From contig CM074862.1 of NCBI GenBank assembly GCA_037501455.1, positions 55,955,501 through 56,019,500 of the forward strand: a stretch of 64,000 bases of DNA. The letters run 5' to 3'. The translations under genes were made by a program, and so were the position numbers. Of the stretch, positions 1 through 12,678 are shown piece after piece (position 1 is the stretch's first letter; every line of letters starts with the position of its first letter). A model generated the notes under the pieces. It searched no databases. It saw only the letters and a list, made by a program, of their open reading frames with translations, and was not told the DNA's origin. This stretch comes from Lantana camara. Lineage: Eukaryota; Streptophyta; Magnoliopsida; Lamiales; Verbenaceae.

Positions 1-3000
1 CGGTGCAACGGCGGCGCTAGCTCCGAGGATTTTTCCGGCGAGCTACCTTAGGGCTTTCGAAGAGCTCGTCATGGGTAAGACAATGGCTTTTACGGATCGT
101 ATTTTGGTTCACCGGTTTGGAAGTAATTTGAGTTTGAAGATTTAGGGTTTTCGTGTTCTTAGATTTCAGACCTAGGACAATCGGCTTGGAATTTCCAGAA
201 ATTGATCGAGGATTCGGAACGGGCACGAAGACTTCATTCAGGACTTATTTTTTGGGATTTTTCAGGCGACCTTCGGCGGCGGTCCGGCCAAATTCCGGCA
301 GCTACAGTGGTGGCGTTTCGGCGGCGTCTGGTCAGATGTTCGTCTCGTAGTGGTGAGTTCAACGCCACTTTCCGTTCGTTAATCGGACACTCGATCTATT
401 TATTACGAATTATTTTGCGTAATTGTGATTATTTGAATTAATTGTTTTAAGTGCAATAAATTGTTTATTGTTGGTTTGTTGATCGAGATGTATTCCAATC
501 ATATACGAAAACATGTATTGAATAGATTGTGATATGCATGAATGTTTCGATTTACAATTTGACCCCGATGTGATGAATTTATACTATGTGTTTAGATATG
601 AAGGGGTGTTAGTGTAATATCTAGAAACTAATCTTTTATGTGACTAAATGAACTTGAATGATATTTTAGAAGAACGAACATGTTGTGATTTCTCTATATA
701 GATTTGAGACGTTCTCAATGTTATGTTTGTTGTAAATTGTGTTTCCAATATTAAATTGAGATACATGAAAGATGCTTAAATAACTTGAGACTTGATGCAT
801 GATAGGAGTTAGAATTGTAATATCTTGATTTACTCTTACTACTCGAAAATGGTATATTATGAATTACTATAAATTGATAATTGTCATGTTTGTAAGTAAT
901 TAATTCCTAGTTGAATAATTGTATAAACACTTCAAACGAACAATTATGCTTAGTAATCAACTAAGGGGATGTATGTGTAATAATTCTAAACTTTTATAAA
1001 TAACTTAGGGGATGTAAGTGTAATATTTATGAAACTATGAATGTGACCTGAGCTTGTGTACCAAACATGTCGTGAAATTGTAAAGTATGATCTTAAGTGA
1101 ATTAAATGTACTCTTTATTTGTATCAAGCATGCCATCTACGTACAACAACTTTATATGTTTATATGATCAAGTTGCTCTTACTTACGCACTTTATAACTC
1201 GACATGAACTTCATGCTTAATTCTAATATTATAATTGAACCCTGTGACATTGGATGATTTAATATGCATTTTGTGAATACATTAACTTCCTAAATTGATC
1301 TTGCATCCTTGGATATGGAATTACGTGTCGGTTGCTTGTAAATATGACCTTGTTGAGCATTGATATGCCTTGAATGACCACGACCCCTTATCCAAGCACA
1401 ACATGGACACTTATGCATAACCACGATCATGTTGAGCAACGCCGTGCGTCTTCTTTGGTTCATATAGAGTCTAAGTCTGGGCTTCTGTATATCTTGTCAC
1501 AGAGTTTGGTGGTGCCGGTGGGCCCGAGGTTTAGAGTGTTTGGCCCTTCACACTCTCAGACTCTACTTTCACGAGGTGAGGTTTAGGATTTTGTATAGTT
1601 ATGCGACCTATGGCCTTAATATGCTGATTTCAACCCTTGCATGCGAGTATATCTATTATAAATACGTATGTGTTGGATATGATATGTTTATGACCTTGGG
1701 TGCGTTCTGCGTGGATGGGTGCTTACGGGCTTAAATTCCCTCGCATAGGAATATATATAAAAACCAGTTTTTGAAGCATATGTAAGCTATTTTAGGAAAA
1801 CAGTTGTGTTGTGATTATGTAGCGAGATTGCCATGAAAGATTGGTGTATGTGATCCGTTGTGATCTGTTCTGTTGTGATCCGTTGTGATCTGTTTTGTTG
1901 TGATCCGTTGTGATCAGTGTGTGGATCTGATCCTGGTGAGCTGCGGGAATGGGTACCCCCGGGACGGTTAGGGCCGTCGGGGCATTTATCCATTGCGTAG
2001 TTCCATTTGAGATATCTTCACACGACCCGTGCTGTAGGGAAGGTGTGGTATCTTTAGCCTTCGGCTAAGGCCGGAGAGGACTCTTGTGGGTTCGCTACCC
2101 CTTGAGGGTGGGTCTATTTTTAGACGGTTTATTATTAGATGGTTTGGGGACTGTACATCTCCTCCATCACTGGTGTAGCGGTTGGATTGTTTTTTATTTA
2201 TGATTCTGAGGAGTAAAGGTTGGAAGCTCGTACTCGCCGAGCATGTGTTCTATTCTGTTATGGAATTATGAATCGGGATAGAGTCCTTCTAGAAAATGGT
2301 TTCTAAACTTATATTTATATTTATTTGGGTTATTTCGAAATATCTTTTGTATGCAACACCTATCCCCGATTCATGAGTCCATCCTTTTTATTCTGTGCTA
2401 TGCTCCTTTATATATATATATTGTGGGTGTGCGTTAGCCCCCTCACTCGGTCAAGTTGACTGACCCCTCATTTATACTTTTAGTTGCAGGTTGTTGGCGT
2501 TTGCTAGGCGGAAGTGAGTCCTTTGAGTTGCACTTCGTCAGTCTAGTCTTTCTATTTGCATTTGTCTTTTCATACACTTTACCTTTGGTTTGACTTGTAG
2601 ACTTGAGATTATACTTTACTATTCGGTAGCCCTGCGTGGCACTCTCATTCGGCCCCTTGTGGCACTTGATGATTATTACTTTATGTTGATATTCGGGACT
2701 AGGGATTTATGCTAGTTGAACCCGTCACTTGTTATGTTTGTTGATCTATTATTCGGGATTAGGTATCTATGCTAGTTGAACCCGTCACCTGCTTTGCATG
2801 TTTTGTTTTAAATGCTTCCGCTATCTATTGTTGTTGGTTTTAATTGCTTCCGCACTCTGAGTTTTGGTCAAGTTAGATCCGCCTAGCCTAGTGTGTGAGT
2901 TGGTCTCCCATTCGCTCTGATTCGGATTCAGGCATGGACTTTCATTTCATGTTCCGGGTCTGGGTCATAGTGCGGGGGATGTGGCACTTCTCCGTTTGGG

Positions 3001-3008
3001 GTGTTACA
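1..3008 (+). mobile_element. Long LTR fragment (LTR1), plus orientation, 5' end outside window
   Basis: Noncoding sequence ending in GGGGTGTTACA at 3008, the same terminus (in reverse) as the TGTAGCACCCC starts of the other long LTRs here. Internal blocks match the E LTR reverse-complemented; for example the block around 45-75 matches the reverse complement of about 62125-62170. The first few hundred bases are GC-rich and contain only short chance reading frames. No PBS follows the end, so this is the right end of an element in plus orientation or a solo LTR. Assignment to a Tekay-like group is by resemblance to H, not by linked coding sequence. Confidence 0.7.
1851..1919. repeat. 25-bp tandem repeat, about 2.8 copies
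   Basis: Two full units beginning TGATCCGTTGTGATCTG start at 1851 and 1876 and differ at one base; a partial unit starts at 1901. It lies inside LTR1. The related E LTR has a looser set of GATC/AACAG words at the equivalent place (about 45640-45670), so the array expanded within this copy. Confidence 0.8.
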
Positions 3009-3914
3009 ATCAGCCCCTAACAACCCCAGACCGAGCCATACTGAAACCAAGGGAGAAAAACTCATCCAAACTCCAGCTTTCATTAGTGGTCATTTTAAGC
3101 CATGCATCCCTAAATTTGAGCTACTATTCATGGAGTTTGAGGAAGATGAATGAATAGTTAGGTTATGAAGCAATTTCTTGATCTCTTCTAATCCTTAGTG
3201 GCTTTGATTGATTGAAAGCTTGAAAGTGATCATCTTAACTTCCTTATTGCATTTATGGACTTAATTTTGATTGTAGTTGAACTGTTTTGAAGATGCCATT
3301 AATGCTTTGAAGGTTTTGAGGCATAGATGAACTTGATCTTACTTCCATTATTTCTCCTTAAGATTTGTTGTTGCTGCGTGAGATTTGGGTTCTGAGTTGT
3401 TGTTATTTTGTGCCTTTACTTGTTGCATTTCATGGCTTTTAATTGCTCTCATATGGCTTGAGTTGCTGCTGCACCTTTCCCTTCTTTTTCCCCTGCTTCG
3501 AACAGCTGGGGTTGCTGCATTATTTTCTGCTGCAAAGCAGCGTCACGGCCGCGCCCATTTTGTGAAGGTTGGTGTCGCAGCGGCGCCTGTGTGTGTTTCC
3601 TTGAGTATGCTACTGCGTTTTCTTGATTGAGTTTTATTTACTGCATCTCTTTCTTTCCTCCTCATGTTTGTGTGTGCAGTGCTTCTCGAACTGCTGCTCT
3701 TAATTGTTGCATGTTGTTGTTCATGTCTGCATGTGTGTGTGTAATTGTGTTGCTGTATAGTGTTACTTAAGTGTAATATATGTATTTATATAATATAATA
3801 TGTATCATATAAATATACTTTGTGTGTATGTGTACGTATACATGTATATATTTATATTGCATGCATGAAAGGTATGTGTGTATATGTATATGTTTGCCTG
3901 TATCTTTACGTATG

Positions 3915-3920
<6 letters not shown>

Positions 3921-3973
<53 letters not shown>
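3921..3973. repeat. (TA)n microsatellite
   Basis: About 53 bp of uninterrupted TA. It sits at the place in the LTR where D2 also has a TA array (9241-9296), so this is an inherited hypervariable site of the LTR family. Confidence 0.95.
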
Positions 3974-3976
<3 letters not shown>

Positions 3977-4808
3977 CATGCATGTAGATTGTATTAAATA
4001 TATATTGTATTTAATTTAATTATTTTGACTTCATGCATGATTAGTACGTATATATATATATATATATATTTATTTATTTATTATATATTATGTATTATTT
4101 AATTTATTTCAATTATAGAAATAGATTGCTATCTATTTCGTGTTATTTAATTTCCGATCATGACTCGAATGTCTTTAATTGTCTATTTTCTAATTGTAAA
4201 CTTGATATATTTGAGTTATAGTTGTTATATGAAATTCATGACATGAATTGCTATGAATTATGAACGTTATGAGATGGTTGAATGTGAAACCTTCAAGTAT
4301 GGAACGTGTTGAATGAACTAACTGGTTATATGGCTCCATAACATGATTTATACCTCATATGCATCTCATATCACGTTAATACATTGTCGTGCGTTATATG
4401 GTTCATTTAGAGTCTCGAGTCTCACGAGTACACTGCCTTGTCCTTTGTACAATTTTCTCCAGGGCGGAGACTTGCCGGGTTCATAGGACACCTTCAAGTC
4501 TTTCTTTCTTTTAGTATTGTTCGGTAAGAGGTGTACAGGTGGGTTTCTCTTCTATTAGATATGAATCGACCCGATATATCCAACGTGAAGGTTTTAAGCC
4601 AAAATATTATATATATATATATCGAGTTTTTTCAAAAAGAGTAAATGATTTCTAATGTAAAGCCCTTCTTTTATGAATCCCCACCTTATGATTTTTGGCG
4701 TGGACATGATTATGATTGCACGGGCCCAGGGACTTAGTGCAATTGGCTATCCGGGGAGGCATGGGCCAACGGTGATCCCTTGTACTAGTCCCACCACATT
4801 TACGGTGA

Positions 4809-4813
4809 CACAG
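4809..4813. repeat. Probable target-site duplication of D, left copy
   Basis: CACAG here and TACCG at 10641-10645 can both derive from an original CACCG with one change each. The flanks rejoin into LTR F sequence when the insert is removed. Confidence 0.5.
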
Positions 4814-7403
4814 TGTAGCACCCCAAGCGGTGAGGCACCACACCCCCGCACTATGACCCGACACGTGTACGAAATGGAAAGTCCGCACACGCACCAAGTC
4901 TTAACGAACGGGTGACAAATAAAAACCAACCTAAGTTAGGCGGTACCTAAACCTTGTACAAGCGCAAATATGCAAGACATGAATGCGGAAGCAATACAAA
5001 ATATGAATTCTCAAAAACCTTAATCAGCAATCATAATTCATATATTTCAAAAAAGTAAATCAACATCAACTAAACGGGTTCAACTGTCCTAGAAACCTGT
5101 CCCGATCAAACATACAATCAAAACGGGTTCATCTAAACCGAGCACCTGTCCTAACCTGTCCCGAAATTCATACATCCAAATCATGAGTACCAACCTGCAT
5201 AATATATACATATCATATACATAGTTTCCTTCACAAATCAAAAATAGGTATTTAACAAATCAAACAGACTCGACAGACCCGACTCAAAGCCGCCGAGCTC
5301 AAACCTGCAAGAACTGAAAAGTGGAAAAGAAGGGGGAGGGTCAGTCTCTAGAAGACTGAGCGAGCAGGAGCGATAAATATATATAAAAACACGCGCATGC
5401 AAGTCATAAATCCCGAGCAAGGTTTTATTTAAAGTTAGTTCCCAAAAAGGGCAAAAGAATAACTAAGCAATGCTCAGACTTTACGACTAATCATATTAAA
5501 TTCATTAAGTTCATAATTCATACATAAACATAAAGGCTCGGCGAGTGAGCGTGCATCATCTCCAACCAAACTCAGACCGTGTACGACAAATATCATTAAT
5601 ATATTGAATATGTGATCATGCAGTATATTATAATACACACAAATCATATAACATAGTCGTTTGTGCGATCCGTGTCCCGGCCTTCCCGCACGGTGCCTAA
5701 CAATCATAATACAATCATATTCATAGTCGTTTGCGCGATCCGTGTCCCGGCCACCTCATACACAGGCCAATAGGGTTTCATGACTTCCCCAAGGGCACTC
5801 AGCTCCCATTCCCCGCTAAACCTCCTAGCGAGGGTCGGTATCACCGTAAAACATAGTGGAACTAGCACATGGGATCACCGTCGGCCCATGCCTCCCCGGA
5901 TAGCCACATATACTAGGTCCCTGGGCCCGAGAACATATCATACATGAATAATCTCGCCAAAACATTTGATTCATAAGAAACATAACATAATTCATCATTC
6001 ATTATAAAAGGGTTTACTCGATCAAAGTTTACTCGATGACTCTATTTTAAAAGCAACATATATATATATATATACGGTTTTGGCCAAAGTTTGTCACATA
6101 AGGTTGTAGGGTTTAATATGTAACTAGAACGAAAACACCCTCACCTGGTACCAGACAAAACCAAACCCAAAGCAAATGGTCCACCCCAGAACCTGCACGA
6201 CCACAAGTCACCACCCCGGATGCACCTGTACCAACTGATCACACAAAACACAGTACAAAACTCAGACTCAGACTCAGACAACCATACAAAGACGCACGAC
6301 ACATGCTCAAGTACTTAAGAAATGCAATCACATAAGCCAAGTTCATAATCATACTAATTACTTGTAAAATAAAATATCGCATAGCTCAACATATTCACAA
6401 AGTAGATCAAGAGATGTTCTTATACACAATCAATTCAAATAAACAAAATGGAAGGTAATGCATATCATATTATTCAAGGCAATGCATAAACAAAATGGAA
6501 GGCAATGCAATTCAAATAAGTTCATATATCAAATGACTAATTCATATTCATACGAATAACTTATTTCTTAAGTGCAAAAGTTCTAATTGAATCATATAAG
6601 TTTCATACAATTCATATATCGCATAATAGGTTTATTTTAAATTAAGTAATTAAACCTAAATTACAAAGTTTCAAATTAAATCACCCAAGACATACTAATT
6701 CAATTCTGACTAAATCATAAATTGCATAACAAATTCTTATATCATACAATAAATTCCAATTCAAGTCATATTTCACATTTTACACAAAATCCACATATTA
6801 CAAGACCAATTGAATCGTATAATAGCATGTGACGAATTCATTTAAACCTACGGGGTTACATCCCAAATTCCGACTAAGCCATTTAATCATTCAAAGTTCA
6901 TACAATTCATACATTGCATAATAGATTCAAATTCAATTTAGGTAATTAAACGTTAATTGCAAAAATCTCAAATTTAATTATTCAAGGCATAATAAATCAA
7001 CTTTTACTTCATAAAAATTAGCATAATCGTTTTCAAATGATAAGGTTCAATTAATTCAAGTTATACAAATTTACATTTTCTAAAATTACATAAACACCCC
7101 TTCTACAAGGGCTATATTACATTTAATGGCATGAAACGAAACTATTATCAACAACAATCATGAAATCATACATTCATCATTCATTAAATATTTTCAAATA
7201 CCATACAATGCATATTCATTAATTTATCGAGCATGCAAGAGCGAATTACATTTTAAAACAATTAACAACTAATATAATTCAACATAACGGGGTTCAATTC
7301 ACCATTCAAAGCATCAATACATATCATATTTCATTTAATACTTGATTTTATATCAGTTGGCATACATATTGATCGACAAATACAACAATACACAATTTAT
7401 TGT
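4814..7403 (-). mobile_element. LTR D1, minus orientation, truncated
   Basis: Starts with the terminus TGTAGCACCCC and follows the same block order as the E LTR (44569 and 59671) for about 2.6 kb. It is cut at 7403 by the start of a second LTR (D2). No coding sequence, PBS or PPT is present. About 6057-6075 is a short TA run just before the conserved TTTGGCCAAA block. Confidence 0.7.
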
Positions 7404-9256
7404 TGTAGCACCCCGCACGTGAGGCACCATATCCCCCGCACTATGGCTCAACACGAGTAACGAAATGGTAAATCCACACCCGTATCAAACCATAGCGAAC
7501 GGGAGACAAACAGAAAGACCCTCCTAAGCTAGGCGGAACTTAGACATCGCAAATATAACTAATCAACAAAACATAAAGTAACAGAGAATTAAAACCAACC
7601 ACATACATTGGCCACGGGCCTGCAGAAATTAAACACTCGAACCACAGGCAGACTTGGGCTCTTCAGGCCTCTTTGAATTCATAACAAAGCCCGACAAGGC
7701 AATTCGATAACCAATACATAAAGAGTCACATTCATGATCTTACAGAGTCGAATCACATGCAATATAAGTACATATGTGAGTGCAGAGACTCTTCTAACTA
7801 AGCTTGACCGACTCAAAGACTCGACCAAAACTCCGCCTAGCTCGAACTCCAACGCTAAACCTGCGCACTAAAAGGTTGGGGAGGGAGAGGGTCAGTCTCT
7901 AGAAGACTGAGTGAGCAGGAGCGATATATATATATATTAAACATGCACACGCACGTCATAAATCCCGAGTAAGGTTTTATTTGAAACTAGTCCCCAAAAG
8001 GGCAAGAGAATAACCAAGCAACACTCGGATTTTACGACTAATTCATATTAAATTCATTAGGTTCATAATTCATACATAAACATAAAGGCTCGGCGAGTGA
8101 GCGTGCATCATCTCCAACCAAACTCCGACCGTGTACGACAAATATCATTAATATCTTAAATAGGTGGTCATGCAATATATCATAATACACGCAGATCATA
8201 TATCATATCATAAAACATATTCGTTTGGGCAATCCGTGTCCCGGTCTTCCCGCACGGTGCATAACAATCATACATAAACATAATCATAATCATAATCAGA
8301 AATAAGTTCCAACCTTCTTCCTCCGGGTGATGGCCGGGTGATCGGCCCGAACCATCCAATCATTGACCAAAAGGGGTTACATGACTCCCCAGATGGCACT
8401 CAGCTCCCTTTCCCCGCCAATCTCCTGGCGAGGTCCGGTACCGCCGTTAAACATAAATGGAATAAACACATGGGATCACCGTCGGCCCTTGCCTCCCCGG
8501 ATAGCCACATGTACTGAATTCCTAGGCCCGTGAACATATCATAAATGCATAATCTCGCCAAAACATTTCAATTCATAAGAACATAACATATTCCATAATT
8601 TTGGAGAAAAGGTTACTCGATAATAATTTACTCGATGACTCCACTTTGAAAATAATATATATATAGATATATATACATAAGGTTTTGGCCAAAACTTGTC
8701 ACATGAAGGTTGTAGGGTTTAATATATAACTAGAATGAAAACACCCTCACCTGAAACATGACGATACAAGGATACGAGTACCGAGTGCTTAGTTGATCAA
8801 GATTCTCCATCCTGGAGATGAACTGTACAAAAGAGAACATGACGTGATCGTGAGACTCGAGACTCCAATTGAACCATATAAGACGCACGACATGCAATGA
8901 ATATGATATGAACGCGTAAAAGATGATACGATGTCATGAAAATGTTCATGTGCACTATTAAGGAATTTAGAGCATAAAATCAAACCATTCGTTCGTTCAT
9001 TTCATTCAAATTCATAAATTCATAATTCATATCAATTTATTCTAAGAAATTCATATAATAATCATAACATGTATTATTCATGTTTACAATTAGAATAGGA
9101 TAAATGAAACATTCAAACCATAATCGGTAATTTAAATACGTGAAATAGTATTCAATTAAATTCTAAAATTTACATAAATCAAATAATACTTAAAGTATAA
9201 AATAAGTACATAATAAATATATATGATGAATATAAAATAATATATAATATATATAT

Positions 9257-9295
<39 letters not shown>

Positions 9296-10640
9296 TCCGA
9301 AATATGCATGCAAATCACTTATCATAATTAATATGCATGCATGCATTTCATGCATAAACACTTCATGCAATATCTATACTTAATACATACCTAATCTATA
9401 TATATATAACTCACGTAGCCCTCATGCAAGCATGACACACACACAAAATATATCTATATATATTCAGCAATACACACAAGCAGGCACATACGAAGAAGAA
9501 GCAGCAGCCATGAATTAGATATATAAACACACACATACACAGCAGTTTGAGGAAGAGCAGAAGCAGCAGAAACGCAAGAAAGAAGCTGCAGTAAACTGAG
9601 AAAGGAAACAACAGTAACAGCAGAACTTGAACCACCACACATACTCACAAAATCCATGCATGCCACTTCTAATTTCCAACCCCGGTCCGCCACCGGTTCG
9701 CCGCCGTCGGCCGATTCTTGGGCCGCCACCACCACGAATGGCTCGGGGTTGACGTGAGGAACAATTTCTCAGAAGGAACCGTTGCGAAAAGATCGCCGGA
9801 AAAGCTTCAAACTCCGGAATGATTTGCTCCGATTTGAGGCCTGAACTGAGTCTAGGAGGATAAAAAACGCTAGGAACCGTTGAAGTTCCGTCGTGTTACA
9901 GTAGCACCACGGCCGCTGCGCGACTTTCAGGCGGCGCGTGACGCTCCGTCGCCGCCCTGTTTGCCGCGCCACCAACGGAAAATGGAACGTCGGGAAGTCT
10001 CCTGTCAGGTCTTGGGGCGCGTGTTGGAAAACGGCTACCGGAAACCGCCGCAAGAGGCGGTGAAGTCACGGTGGTCCGCCTCCCTTCTACCGCGACTGAA
10101 AATGAACGAAAAGGCCCACCTCCGGTTGTCGTTGGGCCATGATCTTGGTACAGTTGTGACCGTGTCGTCGAGCTCTTCGAAATGGACTATTCACTCGTCG
10201 AAATCCGTCGAGAAATGGCCGTCCTCCAATTTGTGCGTGTTTCGTGTGTGTGTGTGTGGTGTTTCACTGGAGAGGAATGAGAGAGAGAGAGAGAAAGCTG
10301 CTGATTGGTTTGGCACGTAAAACAAGGATCCGGGTATTTAACTCGGGTCCTCGTATGTAAAAACAGTCGGAAGGACCTGCTAACGAAGTCAGAATGGGAT
10401 AAACTTAGAGTCTACGGACTCGTTTCGATGCCCCGAACGCAAAGCAGGGGTGAAAAAGATCAAAATCTCTTTCGAACGAGAAATGACCGAATAACCCCTA
10501 AAAAGAGAAAATTACAAACAGGCCCCTAAACTCTAAAAGAGTTCAAAATAGGGCCAGGTAAAACACAAAATAATATAATTAGACACATAATAAAGTTGAA
10601 ATGTGGCGTACCTTATACGTCGGATGAGCGGGGTGTTACA
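7404..10640 (-). mobile_element. LTR D2, minus orientation, about 3.2 kb
   Basis: Begins TGTAGCACCCCGC at 7404 and ends GGGGTGTTACA at 10640. Its start closely matches LTR G at 63382, a subfamily distinct from D1. It includes a TA microsatellite (9241-9296), a GC-rich block around 9660-10250 and a GAGAGA run near 10275. LTR F resumes directly at 10641, so the right end serves as the right end of the whole D insert. This suggests D2 entered D1 and later recombined with D1's far end. Open frames such as 9880-10320 are chance frames in GC-rich LTR sequence. Confidence 0.65.
9241..9296. repeat. (TA)n-rich microsatellite in D2
   Basis: About 56 bp of alternating T and A with a few interruptions, at the same LTR position as the array at 3921-3973. 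Confidence 0.9.
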
Positions 10641-10851
10641 TACCGGCCCTCACTAGGAGATTTAGCGGGGAATGGGAGCTAAGTGCCCTTGGGGGATTCA
10701 TGTACCCCCATTGGCCTATGTATGGATCGGTGGACGGGTCCTGCTAACCCGTCCACCACCCGGAGGAAAAAGGTGTAAGTGATTATAATTATAATTGATA
10801 TGAATATGCATGATTATGATTATGATTATGAACGAATATGTATGAATGCGT
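10641..10851 (+). mobile_element. Host LTR F, second fragment
   Basis: Continues the sequence broken at 4813: the block CTAGGAGATTTAGCGGGG followed by a GGAATGGGAGC block is the reverse complement of the matching block in D1 (about 5785-5830). It ends at 10851 with TGCGT, the left TSD of element A, and resumes after 44205. Confidence 0.65.
10847..10851. repeat. Target-site duplication of element A, left copy (TGCGT)
   Basis: Perfect 5-bp match to TGCGT at 44201-44205 immediately outside the other LTR. Together they bound a 33.3-kb composite insertion. Confidence 0.9.
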
Positions 10852-11536
10852 TGTTGGAAAACACGAATCAGAAAGCAGCGGAATTTAAAAATTTTTCCCA
10901 ACAAAAGGATCTTGGACTCGCAATCGTGTATCCAAATTCGTAGAGATAGAAAACTTACTTTTCTTTTATTCTTTCTTGAAGCGTTTCAAGCCACCCAAGA
11001 ACGCTCTTCTCGCGGCTTGATCCCCTCTCCTTGGTAAAGCTCGAATCTTCAAACTTCTAACTTGAAGCTCTCTAGAGATAGTCCACTAACTTGATCACAA
11101 TCTAACTAGTAAGGATGCTAGTTCTCTAGTTAGTGTTTAGGCTTATCCTAGGGTTTCGTTTATCTTGGAGAAAGGAAGGTGTTCAACACATGAACCAAAA
11201 GAATTTCCAATTCGCTCCTAGAGGAGCTCGAGCTCCCCTATTTATAGAGAGAGGGTGCCGAAATTCCTAGTCCTTAATGGGCTAGGATTTTGGTCTCTCT
11301 CTCTCTCCTATTACTTGATCGTCAAGTAATTTTGACTTTGACTTTGAATTCTAATTCAAATCAACTTTCAAGAGAGCTAAAAATATCCAAACTATTTTGG
11401 ATAATTTTATACTTTATTTATTTAAAATAAATAACTTATTTTATCTAATTAATTAATTAACTAGATTATTTTTCTCCAAAATAAGACTTTCTTTTTAATT
11501 CAAAATTAAACCAAAGTCTATTAAATAATTAACAAA

Positions 11537-11610
<74 letters not shown>

Positions 11611-12662
11611 TCGTGTGTGACACGTGTCACAAGGACACGTGTCACTCACGTGACCCACACGTGTGGCTTCACAGGTGTGGAAACCTCTTGGCCCGATTAA
11701 CTCGTTTAATCATTTTAGAGCCTCAACTCATGTAACCAAGTTGTTGTGTGTGACCCTCTAGGTTCTCAATTAAATTAGCAGTGACCCTAATTAATTAATT
11801 CACTAATTAATTAATCAGTCCACAGATTAAACGATAAGCTAAGTGCATTTCATATCCATTTGATCTCAATCCAAGAAACCCTTTTCTTGATGTCTTGATC
11901 TACTCCCTTGGCCAAGGACTCCATATGGCATATGAATGACTTACACAATAAGAGATCACCTAGAAAATGCAAGTGTAGGTCCTTTCTTGATTCTCATTCA
12001 CTTTCATGAATCACTTGTGCAGCCCCAGCATAAGCCTTGAATCAGTTGTCTAAGGCGACACCCTTTAAAGCTTATACCTAAGACTACAGAGTTAACTCAT
12101 AAAGTGACAAGGAACCTCAAGTCTAAGGGTCAATTAATCACATCAATGACTCGTGAGATATTTCCTAATCTGGAAGTTTCCATTTCCTGAAACAGAAACT
12201 TCCTTTCCCATTTAGGAATATTCTCACACGGGGCACCTCAGCGAACTTACTTAATAAAGTAAGCACCCTCATGTATCACGCACGTATCAACTATACACTT
12301 TGCACCTCCATGAAACAAGGTGGTCCTTCTTAAGGGCGTGATCCCACAAGCAAGCCTTAGAGGAGTCAGGTTGACACTCCCACTGTCTGTAGGACTCATC
12401 GGCTTGGAGTATTTTACTAATCATGACATATGTGATATAGGGCTCGTTTCATGAACCATTTCACCTAAATGGTAGAGTCCTAAAGTCATCAAGATTAGGG
12501 GAGTTCTCATACATGCACAGCTAAAGTAAACGCATACCAAACAAGAGCATATAAAGAAGTGTTGCCTCAATTCGTTATTCCATTCAAAGATTGTCTGTGA
12601 TTACAATAAGGAAAAGCACAAAGCGGATATACAATCGGCTTTCTAGGGCACTATTCCTAGCA
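10852..12662 (-). mobile_element. Element A 3' LTR (left), 1811 bp
   Basis: Bounded by TGTTGGAAAAC at 10852 and CCTAGCA at 12662 (plus-strand reading). Compared with A's other LTR it lacks about 170 bp at roughly 11834 (the counterpart is about 43210-43380) and has a longer TA array. A TATA-like TATAAATA (minus) lies at 11239-11246, next to the conserved GAGCTCGAGCTC palindrome. Confidence 0.9.
11542..11608. repeat. (TA)n microsatellite in A 3' LTR
   Basis: About 67 bp of TA. The same site in A's 5' LTR (42951-42983) is only about 33 bp, and B's LTRs have no array there, so it expanded after insertion. Confidence 0.95.
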
Positions 12663-12674
12663 ATCTCCCACTTG
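12663..12674 (-). other. Polypurine tract of element A
   Basis: On the minus strand reads CAAGTGGGAGAT directly before the 3' LTR, identical to the PPT of B at 36307-36318. Confidence 0.85.
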
Positions 12675-12678
12675 CCCG

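Larger units (their letters stand above)
3009..4813 (+). mobile_element. Host LTR F, first fragment (plus orientation)
   Basis: The stretch from about 3300 mirrors the reverse complement of the D2 LTR around 8440-9700: the same order of TGCTGC-rich block, TGTGTG block, TA microsatellite and GGCATGGGCC block. It breaks at 4813 in the middle of a sequence that continues at 10641 and then beyond element A at 44206, so it is an older LTR into which later elements went. The part from 3009 to about 3300 is not clearly matched. An open frame at 3385-3630 is not supported as a gene. Confidence 0.6.

Noticed and set aside
1..441. First exon of a host gene at the left edge
   Set aside because: The short frames do not extend, and the sequence matches the GC-rich segment of the E LTR in reverse.
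3767..4019. Open frames on both strands rich in Ile and Tyr
   Set aside because: These are translations of the TA microsatellite.
9880..10320. 146-residue frame resembling a short gene
   Set aside because: It lies wholly within LTR D2, has Arg/Ser-biased composition, and the homologous part of E's LTR (about 62300-63080) does not keep the frame.
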